Assembly (NCBI GenBank): GCA_014871385.1
Contig: CM026428.1
Span: 17,270,437-17,334,436 of the forward strand
Reading direction: 5' to 3'
DNA: 64,000 bases
DNA from: Ceratodon purpureus
Lineage: Eukaryota > Streptophyta > Bryopsida > Pseudoditrichales > Ditrichaceae
The translations under genes were made by a program, and so were the position numbers. The notes under the pieces were generated by a model that had not been told where the DNA came from, made no database searches, and saw nothing but the letters and a program-made list of their open reading frames with translations. The first letter of the stretch is position 1; the number at the start of each line of letters is the position of its first letter. This document shows positions 11,349-21,618 of this stretch, one piece after another.

Positions 11349-13479
11349 CGAGCGAGCTGAGGGCTGCGAGGGAGGATTGATTGCATGAGAGCTGGGGGAG
11401 AGAGGGTACTGCACACAGTGCATCGAAGCTAGGCTCCGGTGAATGCATCGAAGCTGAGGAGACATCAGCGTACGCAAGGGGAATCCGCCTTCGGTGATCT
11501 GCATGGGAGTAGAGCGACAATGAATTGGAGATTTTAGGAGCTTAAAGAAATGCCAACATACGATTTGGCAGAGGACCATCACTTCGATTACAATGATGAG
11601 GCGGGGGCCGCGGACCTTGAGTCCACGGGAATCCGCCTTCGGTTTAGGAAGGGTCTCCAACAATCAGGGTCCTAGGGGCAACGCAGCAATTAAGCGTGAA
11701 GCTGCCACTACTACTCGATGAAGCAGATCTAGGGCATGGCTGCGGGCAAGGTCTGTCAGCGCCCTCTCCCGGATCAATGTATTCACATTGCAGTCTTCTA
11801 GGAGATCCAGGCTCCACCACCTACCCAAACCTACAACCGCACCAGCAGCTTCACATCGCAGATCCAGGCAGTGGAGAGTAAAAAAGATGGAAATTGTAGC
11901 AATCAGTAATTGCAACAACGCTGGATGTTGTGGATGAAGGGAAGAGCATAAAGAAGGTTGCATTGGAGAATCACATACCATACACGAGCTTGCGTGACTA
12001 GTGTTATGGAAAGACAAGAAGTTACAAGCGAGGCGTGAAGGCTATATTCACGCAGGAGTAGGAGACACAACTAGTGCAATATCTCATTGCGATGTGCGAC
12101 CGTGGATACAATTTGTCACCACCAGACAAAGGTGTACAAAACTACAAAGAACATATCCACCTCTTTTAAGGATGGAATCTCGGGTGGAGGGTGGATGCGG
12201 TAGATTTGATGCCAACATTCTGAGTTGAGTATACGCTCAGCTCAGGGGTTGGGAATTGCAGGCGCCATTGCCTTGTGTCCCAAGAATGTGGAGTCCCTGT
12301 ACAACAATTTGAGTGAGTTATATAGCTTGCACAATTATCCGCCTGAGTGGATTTGGAACTATGGCGAGTTGAGTGCACTAGCAGGTATTTTGCAGACATC
12401 ATATCTATGAATTTAGAGTAGGAATTACACATTTATCAATGAGCAGTTGAGGACTTACAAGGATGGCCATGCAACATGCCGAGTCCTTGGCCTCCCCTCT
12501 CCTGGTCCATCCCCTTGGCCATTCTTAGTCCCCTTCGTCATCTATTCCTTCCCTGTCCTCTTCTGTATGCCCCTATTTGTTGATCGCCCCTTGCCTTCTC
12601 TGATTTCTTGCTCTCTCTCTTAATGTGCGAGTCGTCCCCCCCCCCCCCTTGGCCTTGTTGAATTTACCTCCCTAAGCATGTTTTTGCAAATCCACCAATA
12701 CATATAATTTTTTTTCCTGAAATTCAAGAACCATGAAAGGAAATAAAGAGTTAGAGGACGTGGGAGAAGGTGGGATTGGAGATCCCTTAGCAGATTTTAT
12801 AGACAGCCAAGAAAATCCAACAAAACTAGCAAGAGAGGGCAACTGCTATGAGGACTCATTTGATGAGGGCATGTATACAAAAAATCGAGAGATAGTGTTG
12901 GAAGAAATGTTACCTTCGCCTCCGAAGCTCCTTTTTTGTCCACACAGAAGGTAGAAGAGCAAACGATATGGGGGGAGCCATGTAGACGTATGCGGAAGAG
13001 CGGAAGGCTATGGACAGCATGCGAGGAAAGAAGGCAGTGTGGATGTCCATGGAGGAGCAAAGCCGCGGGAAGCAGGCGGACAAGCCAACAACAGGGAAAC
13101 TCGGGCAAGGGAAGAAGACGAACTTGGTGCCCAAGGGGAGGCCCATGCGGCAATTGAGCGGGAACTTCATGCGGAGAGGGTGTGAGGGGGAGACTGAGAA
13201 GAGGTAGCCTGGGGGATGAGTCACCCAGTAGAGCACTGATTTTGGTACGAATGGAGGCGAGGCTGGGGAATCAACAATGGTTGGGTAGAGAGACCAGGCA
13301 GGCTCGGAGCCAAAGGAGAGTGGAAGCAAGGGGAGGCTGCATGGGCAGGCAAGAAGGGAACAAGGGGAGGAGTGGAAAATCAGATGGTTTATCAATACAT
13401 CTAGAAGGAGACAAAATCAATCTTAGCATGGTTGAAGGTATAGGAAATTTAGAAGGCCTCTTAGTGCACGCAAATTGAG
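11189..13479. other. Intergenic DNA with long poly(G) tract; no supported gene
   Basis: The segment begins with TGGGGGGC and a 40-nt G run (11309-11348), then becomes GC-balanced. The 16-mer GGAATCCGCCTTCGGT occurs twice (near 11478 and 11628). A C13 run lies at 12636-12648. Several frames of 60-160 codons cover 12700-13480 on both strands, but none has a recognisable domain. The purine-rich + strand of 12730-13480 could be the 5' part of the piggyBac element that follows. Confidence 0.4.
11309..11348 (+). repeat. Poly(G) tract, 40 nt
   Basis: The longest homopolymer in the window, preceded by GGGGGGC. The minus-strand frames that cross it translate to polyproline and are artefacts. Confidence 0.9.
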
Positions 13480-15125
13480 TAATGCCACCGAGACTAATGA
13501 ATCTGATGGAATAGATTCAGATGTTGCAATTGATGGTGAAGGTCCTGATCCTTCCAATGTAAAATAGCTGAACCAAAATTCAACATGGGGCACTTCAAAT
13601 CACGCTTATGAACCACACCGCATTGAGTGTAATATGAGAAGTGGGCTTCAAAAATATAGAGGAGAATGCCCTTATTCATGACATTGTTTCACATGTTTTG
13701 GCCTTTGTCTATGCTGAGGAGTATTGTGGAGGAGACAAAGTGCTATGCAGTGGAGGTGGATGAAAATGGAAGTTTTTGTTGGGGGGCTAATTGGAAGGTA
13801 GTAACAGTGCTTGAGTTGAAAGCATTTTTGATAGTGATTATGTATATGGGTATAAAATGGCAACGTAATATAAGAAGTTAGTAGATGAAGAAACCATTCT
13901 TTCTCAATTGTCCAATAATTACCAATTTCATATCTCGAAGGAGGTTTGAAATGTTGACGAAATGTTTACATCTCACAAACCTGACATGTAGGATGTCTAT
14001 TGCAGGAGCATGACAAAATGCGCCAATAGAGACCTGTGATGGACATTGTTAGATTGAATTCATGAGTGCGTGGCAATTGGATTCATTTATCACTATAGAT
14101 GAAATGATGATTTGATATAAAGGTAGTTATTGCCCGGCCCGTCAATACATGCTTAAAAAGCCCTAGAAGTGGGGAATAAAGGTATGGCTTTTAGTAGATT
14201 CCATATCAAAGTTTGTATACAATTTGAACATCTATTGTGGGAAAAATAGAGATGCAACTAGAAATGGTGATGAAAATGTAGAACCCATTTGCATAGCTCA
14301 TGGTAACTCAAGACTTGCTCATTATGTTGTCATGAAATTATTGGAGGGAAACCATGGCAAGGGACATTGTGTTGTACTGGACAATTACTTAACCTCAATT
14401 GGCCTATTTAAATAATTAGCAAACTTGGGTACTTATGCAAGAAGGACTGTACGAATCAATCAAATGGATTTGCCTCCTGATTTCAAAAATGTGAAGGAAT
14501 TTAACAAAATGCTACAAGGCACCCTAGCACGGAAGATGCATGAATATTGTTGTAATTCAAGTGTGATTTGGAAGGAAAACAAGTTGGTTTTCCTTTTATC
14601 TACTCATGCTTTACCCATAGAATTTCCTTGCATGCCAATTACAATGGTCCCACGTTGTAATGGAGCAATCAAAGAGAATGTCCCATCAAATCCAATTCAT
14701 CACGAGTAAAAAACTTCTATGTGAGGGTTGATGTGGCATACCAACTAAGGGCTTCATATACATGCCAAACTTGTTCTCACAAGTAGTAGCCTAAGCCATT
14801 TTTTTTCCTTCTTGACCAAACTATTGTCAATATGTGTATTTTCTATTTGGCTATTTTGGGACAAGGGCGAATTTGAAGAGCAAAAAATGACACACCTCCA
14901 ATTGAAGACAAGTTTATGTGAAGCTCTCACATGCAATTGGCCCCGTAGAAAAGATGAGCCCATGCATGTTCAAGAAATCCATGTTTCAAAGTGGACTACT
15001 TTGCGCAGAATCTGTGTTGTTTGCACTTCAAAGAGGTGTAACAATTATTGCGAATGTTGTGGAAACTAATATATGTGCCTCAACAAAAGATGCTTTGAGA
15101 ATTACCACACTCGTGGTTGAGGAGA
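13480..15125 (+). pseudogene. piggyBac-like transposase, decayed
   Basis: Translating the + strand with a few stops and shifts gives a near full-length piggyBac transposase. In order: an acidic N-terminus (about 13490-13565); IVEETKCYAVEV and VTVLELKAFLIVIMYMGIKW (13720-13860); RRRFEMLTKCLHLTN (about 13940); SFITIDEMMI*YKGSYCPA with the first catalytic Asp (about 14085-14140); KWGIKVWLLVDS (about 14170); CVVLDNYLTSIGLF with the second Asp (14370-14412); GTYARRTVRIN (14429-14460); an R-VD-AYQLRASYTC block for the third Asp region (about 14715-14765); and the C-terminal Cys-rich finger RRICVVCTSKRCNNYC..C followed by C-CF-HT (15008-15115). Stops (TAG/TGA/TAA) interrupt it at least six times. 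piggyBac TIRs and TTAA duplications were not located. The family assignment is strong because domain order and both visible DDD motifs fit. The gene is not functional as written. Confidence 0.88.
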
Positions 15126-15263
15126 GGTGGGATTTTTATAAGACAAATGTGAAGTCCTCTTCTCATGCTACTTCAAGTGGTTTTGGTGCATGTTATAAAA
15201 TTTTCCTTCACCAGATTTTTTTCTTTTTTTTCTTTTTTTTCTTTTTTTTCTTTTTTTTCTTTT
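15126..15263. repeat. Pyrimidine microsatellite (CTTTTTTTT)n
   Basis: About five copies of a C-plus-eight-T unit at 15216-15263. The frame crossing it gives poly-Phe and is not a gene. Confidence 0.85.
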
Positions 15264-16081
15264 TAAATATTGGGAAGGTCTTATACCCGTATTTAATTTA
15301 GAATTTATTTTCTAAATAAGGGTTTTATTACAATGATTCAGACAGAAGTTGCACTCTTCAGTTATGTAGGCTTGCAAAATAAATTTGCATATTACTTGTA
15401 AAACTTTGCAAGCAATTACATAGTCACTTTATTATGGCATGATATGTTGAATAAGGTGTAAATTAGTGAAACCCACCCACCTCCCTTACACATGGCTTAC
15501 TGGTAGTTACTCCAAACTTGAAGCTTACTTTACTTGGGGCTTACTTTACTTGGGGCTTACTACAAGCTTGAACTTTACTCTAGCAAGTCACTAATTTATG
15601 ACCATTTGATCTAGGTTAACCTTCATCTAAGGGTCAGAGATGATTGGACCAGCGAGGCTATTCCTGTCCATATAACAAACAAGTAAATATTGGGAAGGTC
15701 TTATACCCGTATTTAATTTAGAATTTATTTTCTAAATAAGGGTTTTATTACAATGATTCAGACAGAAGTTGCACTCTTCAGTTATGTAGGCTTGCAAAAT
15801 AAATTTGCATATTACTTGTAAAACTTTGCAAGCAATTACATAGTCACTTTATTATGGCATGATATGTTGAATAAGGTGTAAATTACACATGGCTTACTGG
15901 TAGTTACTCCAAACTTGAAGCTTACTTTACTTGGGGCTTACTTTACTTGGGGCTTACTACAAGCTTGAACTTTACTCTAGCAAGTCACTAATTTATGACC
16001 ATTTGATCTAGGTTAACCTTCATCTAAGGGTCAGAGATGATTGGACCAGCGAGGCTATTCCTGTCCATATAACAAACAAGT
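15264..16081. repeat. Tandem duplication of about 400 bp
   Basis: Copy 1 (15264-15683) and copy 2 (15684-16081) begin TAAATATTGGGAAGGTCTTA and end CATATAACAAACAAG. They appear identical except that copy 2 lacks 23 bp (TTAGTGAAACCCACCCACCTCCC) at a TTA microhomology. Each copy contains a 16-bp internal duplication (GGCTTACTTTACTTGG). No frame or terminal TG..CA was found that would make this a pair of LTRs. The near identity indicates a recent duplication. Confidence 0.9.
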
Positions 16082-16729
16082 GAATCTCTAGAGACTTCTT
16101 TGAGGGTATAAAACCATGGGAGTTTCTTGGTCATATGCATCTGTTTACTTGTCTGCTATGAAAGTAATTCTAGTTTGCTACATGTGTGTGAGAGATTTTT
16201 AGAGCTTGTGAAGTTTTGGTTTATGGTGGTGTGGAGCTGATTCAGCAAAGTGCAACATGGCTGAGTCTGGTGGAACTACTAGTCAGGTCCTCTAATTTAT
16301 GTTTGCAATTAGACTCTTCCATCTCTCCCTTTGATTTGTATGTTTGGTGTAGGGTTTGATTTTTCTTGTGACTGCAATAACAAGCTGTAAAGGGCTGTTG
16401 ACACCTTGTCTACAAACATAATCCTAACTGTGGTTTTGATTGTGTTTATGGGAATAGGTGAGGTCCTTTACCTCTGGATTTTTCTTACTTTACTACACCA
16501 ACATTCAAGGGATGAGAAGATTTCTGGAGACTCAAACTAAGGGTGAAGTTTTTTTCCTTCATTGAAAAGTCCACTTCAATTTTTTTCATTTTCATGAAAG
16601 TTTGTTTGGTTCAATTTTCAAACATCCTTTTTTTGGATTTCATTTATTTCACTTGTTCAATATAAAACTATGAACATGCGGAGAGAGCAAAAAATTGCAG
16701 AACTGTGAAGGAGACAAAGAGTTGGAGGG

Positions 16730-16761
<32 letters not shown>

Positions 16762-18234
16762 TGGGGGGGATTGATTGGGATTGACGAGGAAGGTCTCAAT
16801 TTACAATTCTAAATTGAGACCAATCTGCCACATGAGTCCTTGATGTCTCAACTGTCAAAGGGAGGTGGCTGGAGATAGTGTGGCCTTATCCGCCCTCTCT
16901 CTCCGCCCTTCTTCAAGCCTTCACCTTGAATTCACATGCTACCCTCATGTTCACTTATTTGGATCTTGTTTACATTTTTTATTATTTTTCAATTTTGTTT
17001 TTCCTAATTTGAAAACCACAGCAATGGCTTAGTTTGACCATTGAGACTGACAATTTTTTTATTTTTTATGTCATCAAAATGCCACAAAAAACCTAGACCC
17101 CTTCTCCAATATGCATTTTTTTGAAAATGCTACACATGTGATCATATGCCACCTACATCGTGCTTCCAAATAAATTGCAATTGTAGAATTCCACAAACTT
17201 CAGAATCTTTGAATTTGAAAAAGAAAAAAACCTCACATTCTACTTTGGGCAAGGTTGAAATAAGTCTTTAGCCCAATTCAACATTATAATTTTTTCAATG
17301 AAGAGGAATCGATGGTCGAAATTTGGTAGGGCAATCAACCATCATGTTAGTTATAAGATCTTACAGTCAAAACCTACATAAATTTAGTCAAAATTGCAGA
17401 TGGAGGTTAAAAAATCTTGATGAAGTCTTCTACCCATTGCCACAACATGGAGGCATGCTTCATCCTCCTTCTTTTAAGCTGTTTCTTCAATTTCTTTGCG
17501 GAAGTGCTGGTCAGAAGTTACAGGCAGAAATGCTCTTGACTTCCATATTTGCAGTTGTTGTAGGTTCAATTCAGCTCACAAGTAGCTAAAATTGAAGAAA
17601 GTGTGTATCTAATACAATTTCAAAGTCACTCAGTAAGTATAACATTTACAATGAATCCAAAGGCCCTAGTATTGCTCTTAAGGAGCTTGGGCAAAAAATA
17701 ATTAATTTAAAAGGAGCTTAAATTTATGGAAAACTGGTGACATTGTGTGTCAAAAACAAATTACCTTGAAATAGTGCCAAAAATCACAATAATTTATGCA
17801 TATGTATTGAAGTCCAAAGAATTCAACTCTTATTTCATTACAGTAACACCATAGCAAGTTCATCACGATTCACCTAGCAAATGATTTTTTTGAAAAGATA
17901 GGGTTCCCTTCTCAAATATAGAATTTCTTAATTTTTAGTTTTATCAAAAAATCAGTAAAAATGACTTTAAATGGATTTAAAATAAAAAATATTGCAAAAA
18001 TAATTTATTCTATTATCGTTTTTTTGTCGTCATAATTTTCTATTTTTTACGTTTTCCGTTTTAAAAATAATTTTTGAACAAACCTGCTATTGTACCACGA
18101 TATAGAAAACAAAGCCTATGTCATTAATGAGATTCATTGACTAAATAAAATACAATCATGTGGCATGATGTGTTGTCTCCACAAAGCATGCTAACAAAAA
18201 AGGCATACATAGGAAAATAACCATGGTTCATAGG
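16082..18234. other. AT-rich intergenic DNA with poly(G) tract
   Basis: No supported gene. A TATAAAA-like sequence near 16109 follows the tandem duplication, but no coding frame follows it. A 29-nt G run lies at 16733-16761. The 88-codon frame at 17323-17589 lacks any recognised feature. Confidence 0.4.
16733..16761 (+). repeat. Poly(G) tract, 29 nt
   Basis: G run followed by T and seven more G. It is the same strand polarity as the other tracts. Confidence 0.9.
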
Positions 18235-19075
18235 AGGTAGGAGTTTCAGAGTGCGTCACAGGGAGTGCACATAGCCAAGGCGGAATACAAGTTGATCATG
18301 TTGGAAAATAGCCTCCCTTCTACTGCATTACTGCATTGCATTATTGCATTGACTATATACACTGGATGAACGGGGAACGAAACTGCCATAGTGAAGCCAG
18401 AACTTTGAAACTCACTCTTTTTATTTTTAAATTTTTTTTTGTATATTGAATAATTTAAAGAATAAATTTTGTAGAAAAAATATTTTTAAAAAAACCTTTT
18501 TGAAATTTAACCATTATATTCATGATTTTCTAATAATCAAAAACTAATTTGATTATTTGAATCAAGTGACTATTTTTTTTATAAATAAATATGTATTAGT
18601 GGTTTTTTGCATCCTAATTTTTTAATTATGATAATTTTGAGATTTATATTTTTTTTAGCATTATCTCAATGAATATAGGGACTACAAAACCCAAAATTTA
18701 ATGAGATCAATCCTACCTACCCCGCAATCGTTGTTTTGAGTGAACCCTAAAAATCCTACCAGACCCGTTGCCTTTATTCAAACCCTTCTTGCTCCGCTCG
18801 ATGGGTTTGAAATTCCTAATGTTGCTCAGATATTTTTATGAGAAATATATAGTTTATTAATAAAACTTAATTAATTAAAAAAAAATCCTAATTATTTCCT
18901 TTTAGGAGTAGTTATATTACACAATCTGAAACTATACATTTCATTGAACCCTTCATGAATGTCCGTCTTCATCTTCTTCCACCACTTAAATCAAATTCTC
19001 AATATGTCAATTGACAGGCTATGTGCACTCTCTGTGATGCACTTTAAAACATTGCCCTCGGTTTATAGAAACAAC
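18235..19075. repeat. TIR-type repeat, copy B (inverted relative to 6835-7567)
   Basis: The terminal inverted repeats are GTGCGTCACAGGGAGTGCAC (from 18251, continuing ATAGCC) and the complement of the sequence ending GTGATGCAC at 19042 (24 of 26 matching). Weaker similarity extends outward for about 20-40 bp on both sides. The interior aligns in reverse with 6835-7567. No target duplication is clear, and no frame encodes a transposase. The long imperfect TIR suggests a MULE- or hAT-derived miniature element; the superfamily is not determined. Confidence 0.65.
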
Positions 19076-21618
19076 TTTAATGAATGCATGACTTAATTTA
19101 AAATTTTCTTTGAATCAATGGTTTTTTTTCTAGCTAATAGTAACCAAATTGCAACAATTTCTTTCCCTAGAAGTAGCCTTTGTAAATTTTAAGTGGAAAA
19201 TTTGAATGAGAGCCAAATTTGAAACAATCATTTCTAGAAACTTAGATGAAGATGCCAGATTGTTGAATGAGATCAATAATATATGGATGAAATAAGATTT
19301 TATGTACAAAAATAAATGAATATAAATAAATTTAGCAACGCATTGAAATTCTATGTTACTAGTTGAGTATTTGCTCAAACATGAAGAAAAAAACCTTTTT
19401 TGAAATCTACATAATTATAAAAAGAAAATTCCAATTACCTAATTACTTTCACAAATTAATTAATTATTAGGCAAAAAGGTGTCCAAGTTGCTAGAAAGAT
19501 ATGGTAATTCTTTTTGTAAAATGCGGGTATGACAATATAATGGTGAGAGCCGTGAATTTCAAAATCGCCTTTAATTCCTTATTAGTCCAAACTATAATAA
19601 GTAGCTTAGATAAAGTAATAAAAGTAATATCTTGGCGTGAAATTTTTTGTGAAGCAAGTTTTATTGTAACCTAAATTATGTGATTTTTTGGTGAATTTGT
19701 GGTTTTGTAGAAATTTTTCATTGAGGAACTTGTTTTTTCTTCAAATTTGTCGAACTAATTTTTTTTTAATTAGAATGATATTTTTAAAGAAAAATTTATA
19801 ATGTATTCTTAACCAAATTTCTACACAAACTACCAACTTATTCTAGTTGTAGTATACATGAGTTTTACAAGGGCATGTTTCAAAGTTTGCCAAAAGAAAA
19901 TTTTGTAGTTGTTAAAAAAAACAACTTAAGCCCGCTTTAATCAAGTTTATGATTTCACAAATGAAGAAAAATCAACACTCGGGGTTTTGGTATATGAATA
20001 GTTTATCAAGTTAATTTTTCGATCTTACGGATAAATCTATGATAATAAACTTAAATTAAGATTTATTAAACATGAAGTAGAAAAAAGTGAATGCTGGCAA
20101 TTTTAGCCAATTTGCAACAATGATCTTTAGAAGTTAATTGAAGGTAAGCTAAATTCTTCATTTAGCTCATAATGAGCACACATTTGACTCAATTTAAGCA
20201 AATTTGAATGAAGGTAAAGAAATCTTAATCTAAGCATCCTAGACAACAAATCATTGATTTAAGAAATTTCATGATGAAATTATAGAATGATAATTGGTAC
20301 TGTTCTAATGTATAGTTTTAATATCTGAATATTAAAATTTTGCTATAGTATGCATACACATCTTGTTTTCCTTTTGCTAAATTATAGGTCATTATGAGCT
20401 AATCTATAAATCTCGGTTGTTTTTGTTTATCCACTGAAAGCAAAATAATAGGTTGTAGAAAGTTGATGTCAAGCTTCAATCAAGGTATTATAACTTTGCT
20501 TGTACATCAAATCTATCCTTTTTGTAAGCAAGATTTCATTCTTTTTAAACAAGATTTTACTGTGTAAGGATTTAGCTTACAATGAGCTAAATTTTGCCCA
20601 GAGTTTATTGTTGAGCTCAATATGAGTAATACTAAACTACCCACTCTCAGCTAAATCAAAGTCTGACCTAATGTGACGTAATGAGGCAAATACACATCTA
20701 TTGTGATACAGCGTAGATAACACACGTCTCACGTCTTACGTAGGCATTGGGGAAAGGAGCACTATGGTCAGGGACAGTAAATCAAATGAGCGGCACGCGG
20801 GGACAATTACATGCCAGCTTCCTTTTTTAGCCATCACTAATCCCCAAACTTACAGCAACAGCAGATCAGGATACCCTACAATGGTGCAGGAGAATGTAAC
20901 TATGTTCAAGCAACACATCATGTGTTCCTGATTAAAGGAAAAAATCACGGCACTTAAGCAAGCTAAAAACAGAATCAAACCAGAGAATGGTCCGAAGTTT
21001 CAAAGCAATGCAAACCTAAAGCCATTCAGCCCAAACTTAAACTTGGCACTTCCCATCCAATGTAATTGCGATGATCATAAATATGATTGGTGAAGCTCAG
21101 CGCTACATTATGAAGTAAAGGAATTTATACCAACACAACAATCAGAGCAGTAGCATTTTGCAAGAAAATACCTCCATTGAGAGGGCTTCACATGTGGAGG
21201 CCACCCTAAGAAAGATGGGTTCCTACAGTACAATCACCTGCGGGGTTGGAACCAAGTAGCAATCAGGGCCTGGAACCAGCATCCCCGGCAGGTATCAATC
21301 GAAATAAAACCAAAAGATTGTACTCCCAAGAGGATCCAAATGTAAAATTCACTTTCGGCTCACAAACCAAGGACAGCCTACTCTTACAGGAGTTCGTTTC
21401 CCAGGAAGGGGGGCAAATATCGGCGAACAGTGAGAAACCATCCACGACTGAGAATAATCCCCATCAACCGAGACACCTAGAGTCCTCAATAGCCTCGGAT
21501 GTGCTTCAGCTTAATTCGAGCCAGAAAAAATTGTCCACCGCAGCTCAAAGTGTCAAGCAACCCTTCCTACCAGAGGTGTTCCGCGAAGTTTCCGTCACGG
21601 CCTTTCAGTCTCCTTTCC
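19076..21618. other. AT-rich intergenic DNA and 3' flank of the kinase
   Basis: 19076-20700 is AT-rich with no gene seen. From about 20700 GC rises; this is probably the 3' UTR of the minus-strand kinase gene, whose stop is at 21619. The + frame at 21246-21761 overlaps the last kinase exon antisense and has no domain. Confidence 0.45.

Noticed and set aside
11018..11663. Minus-strand frames with long polyproline
   Set aside because: The polyproline is only the translation of the 40-nt poly(G) tract.
12733..13478. Several 60-160 codon frames as host genes
   Set aside because: They occur on both strands at similar lengths, have no motifs, and probably reflect the purine-rich composition upstream of the piggyBac relic.
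15264..16081. Pair of LTRs of a retrotransposon
   Set aside because: The copies are directly adjacent, lack TG..CA ends and any internal region, so a tandem duplication fits better.
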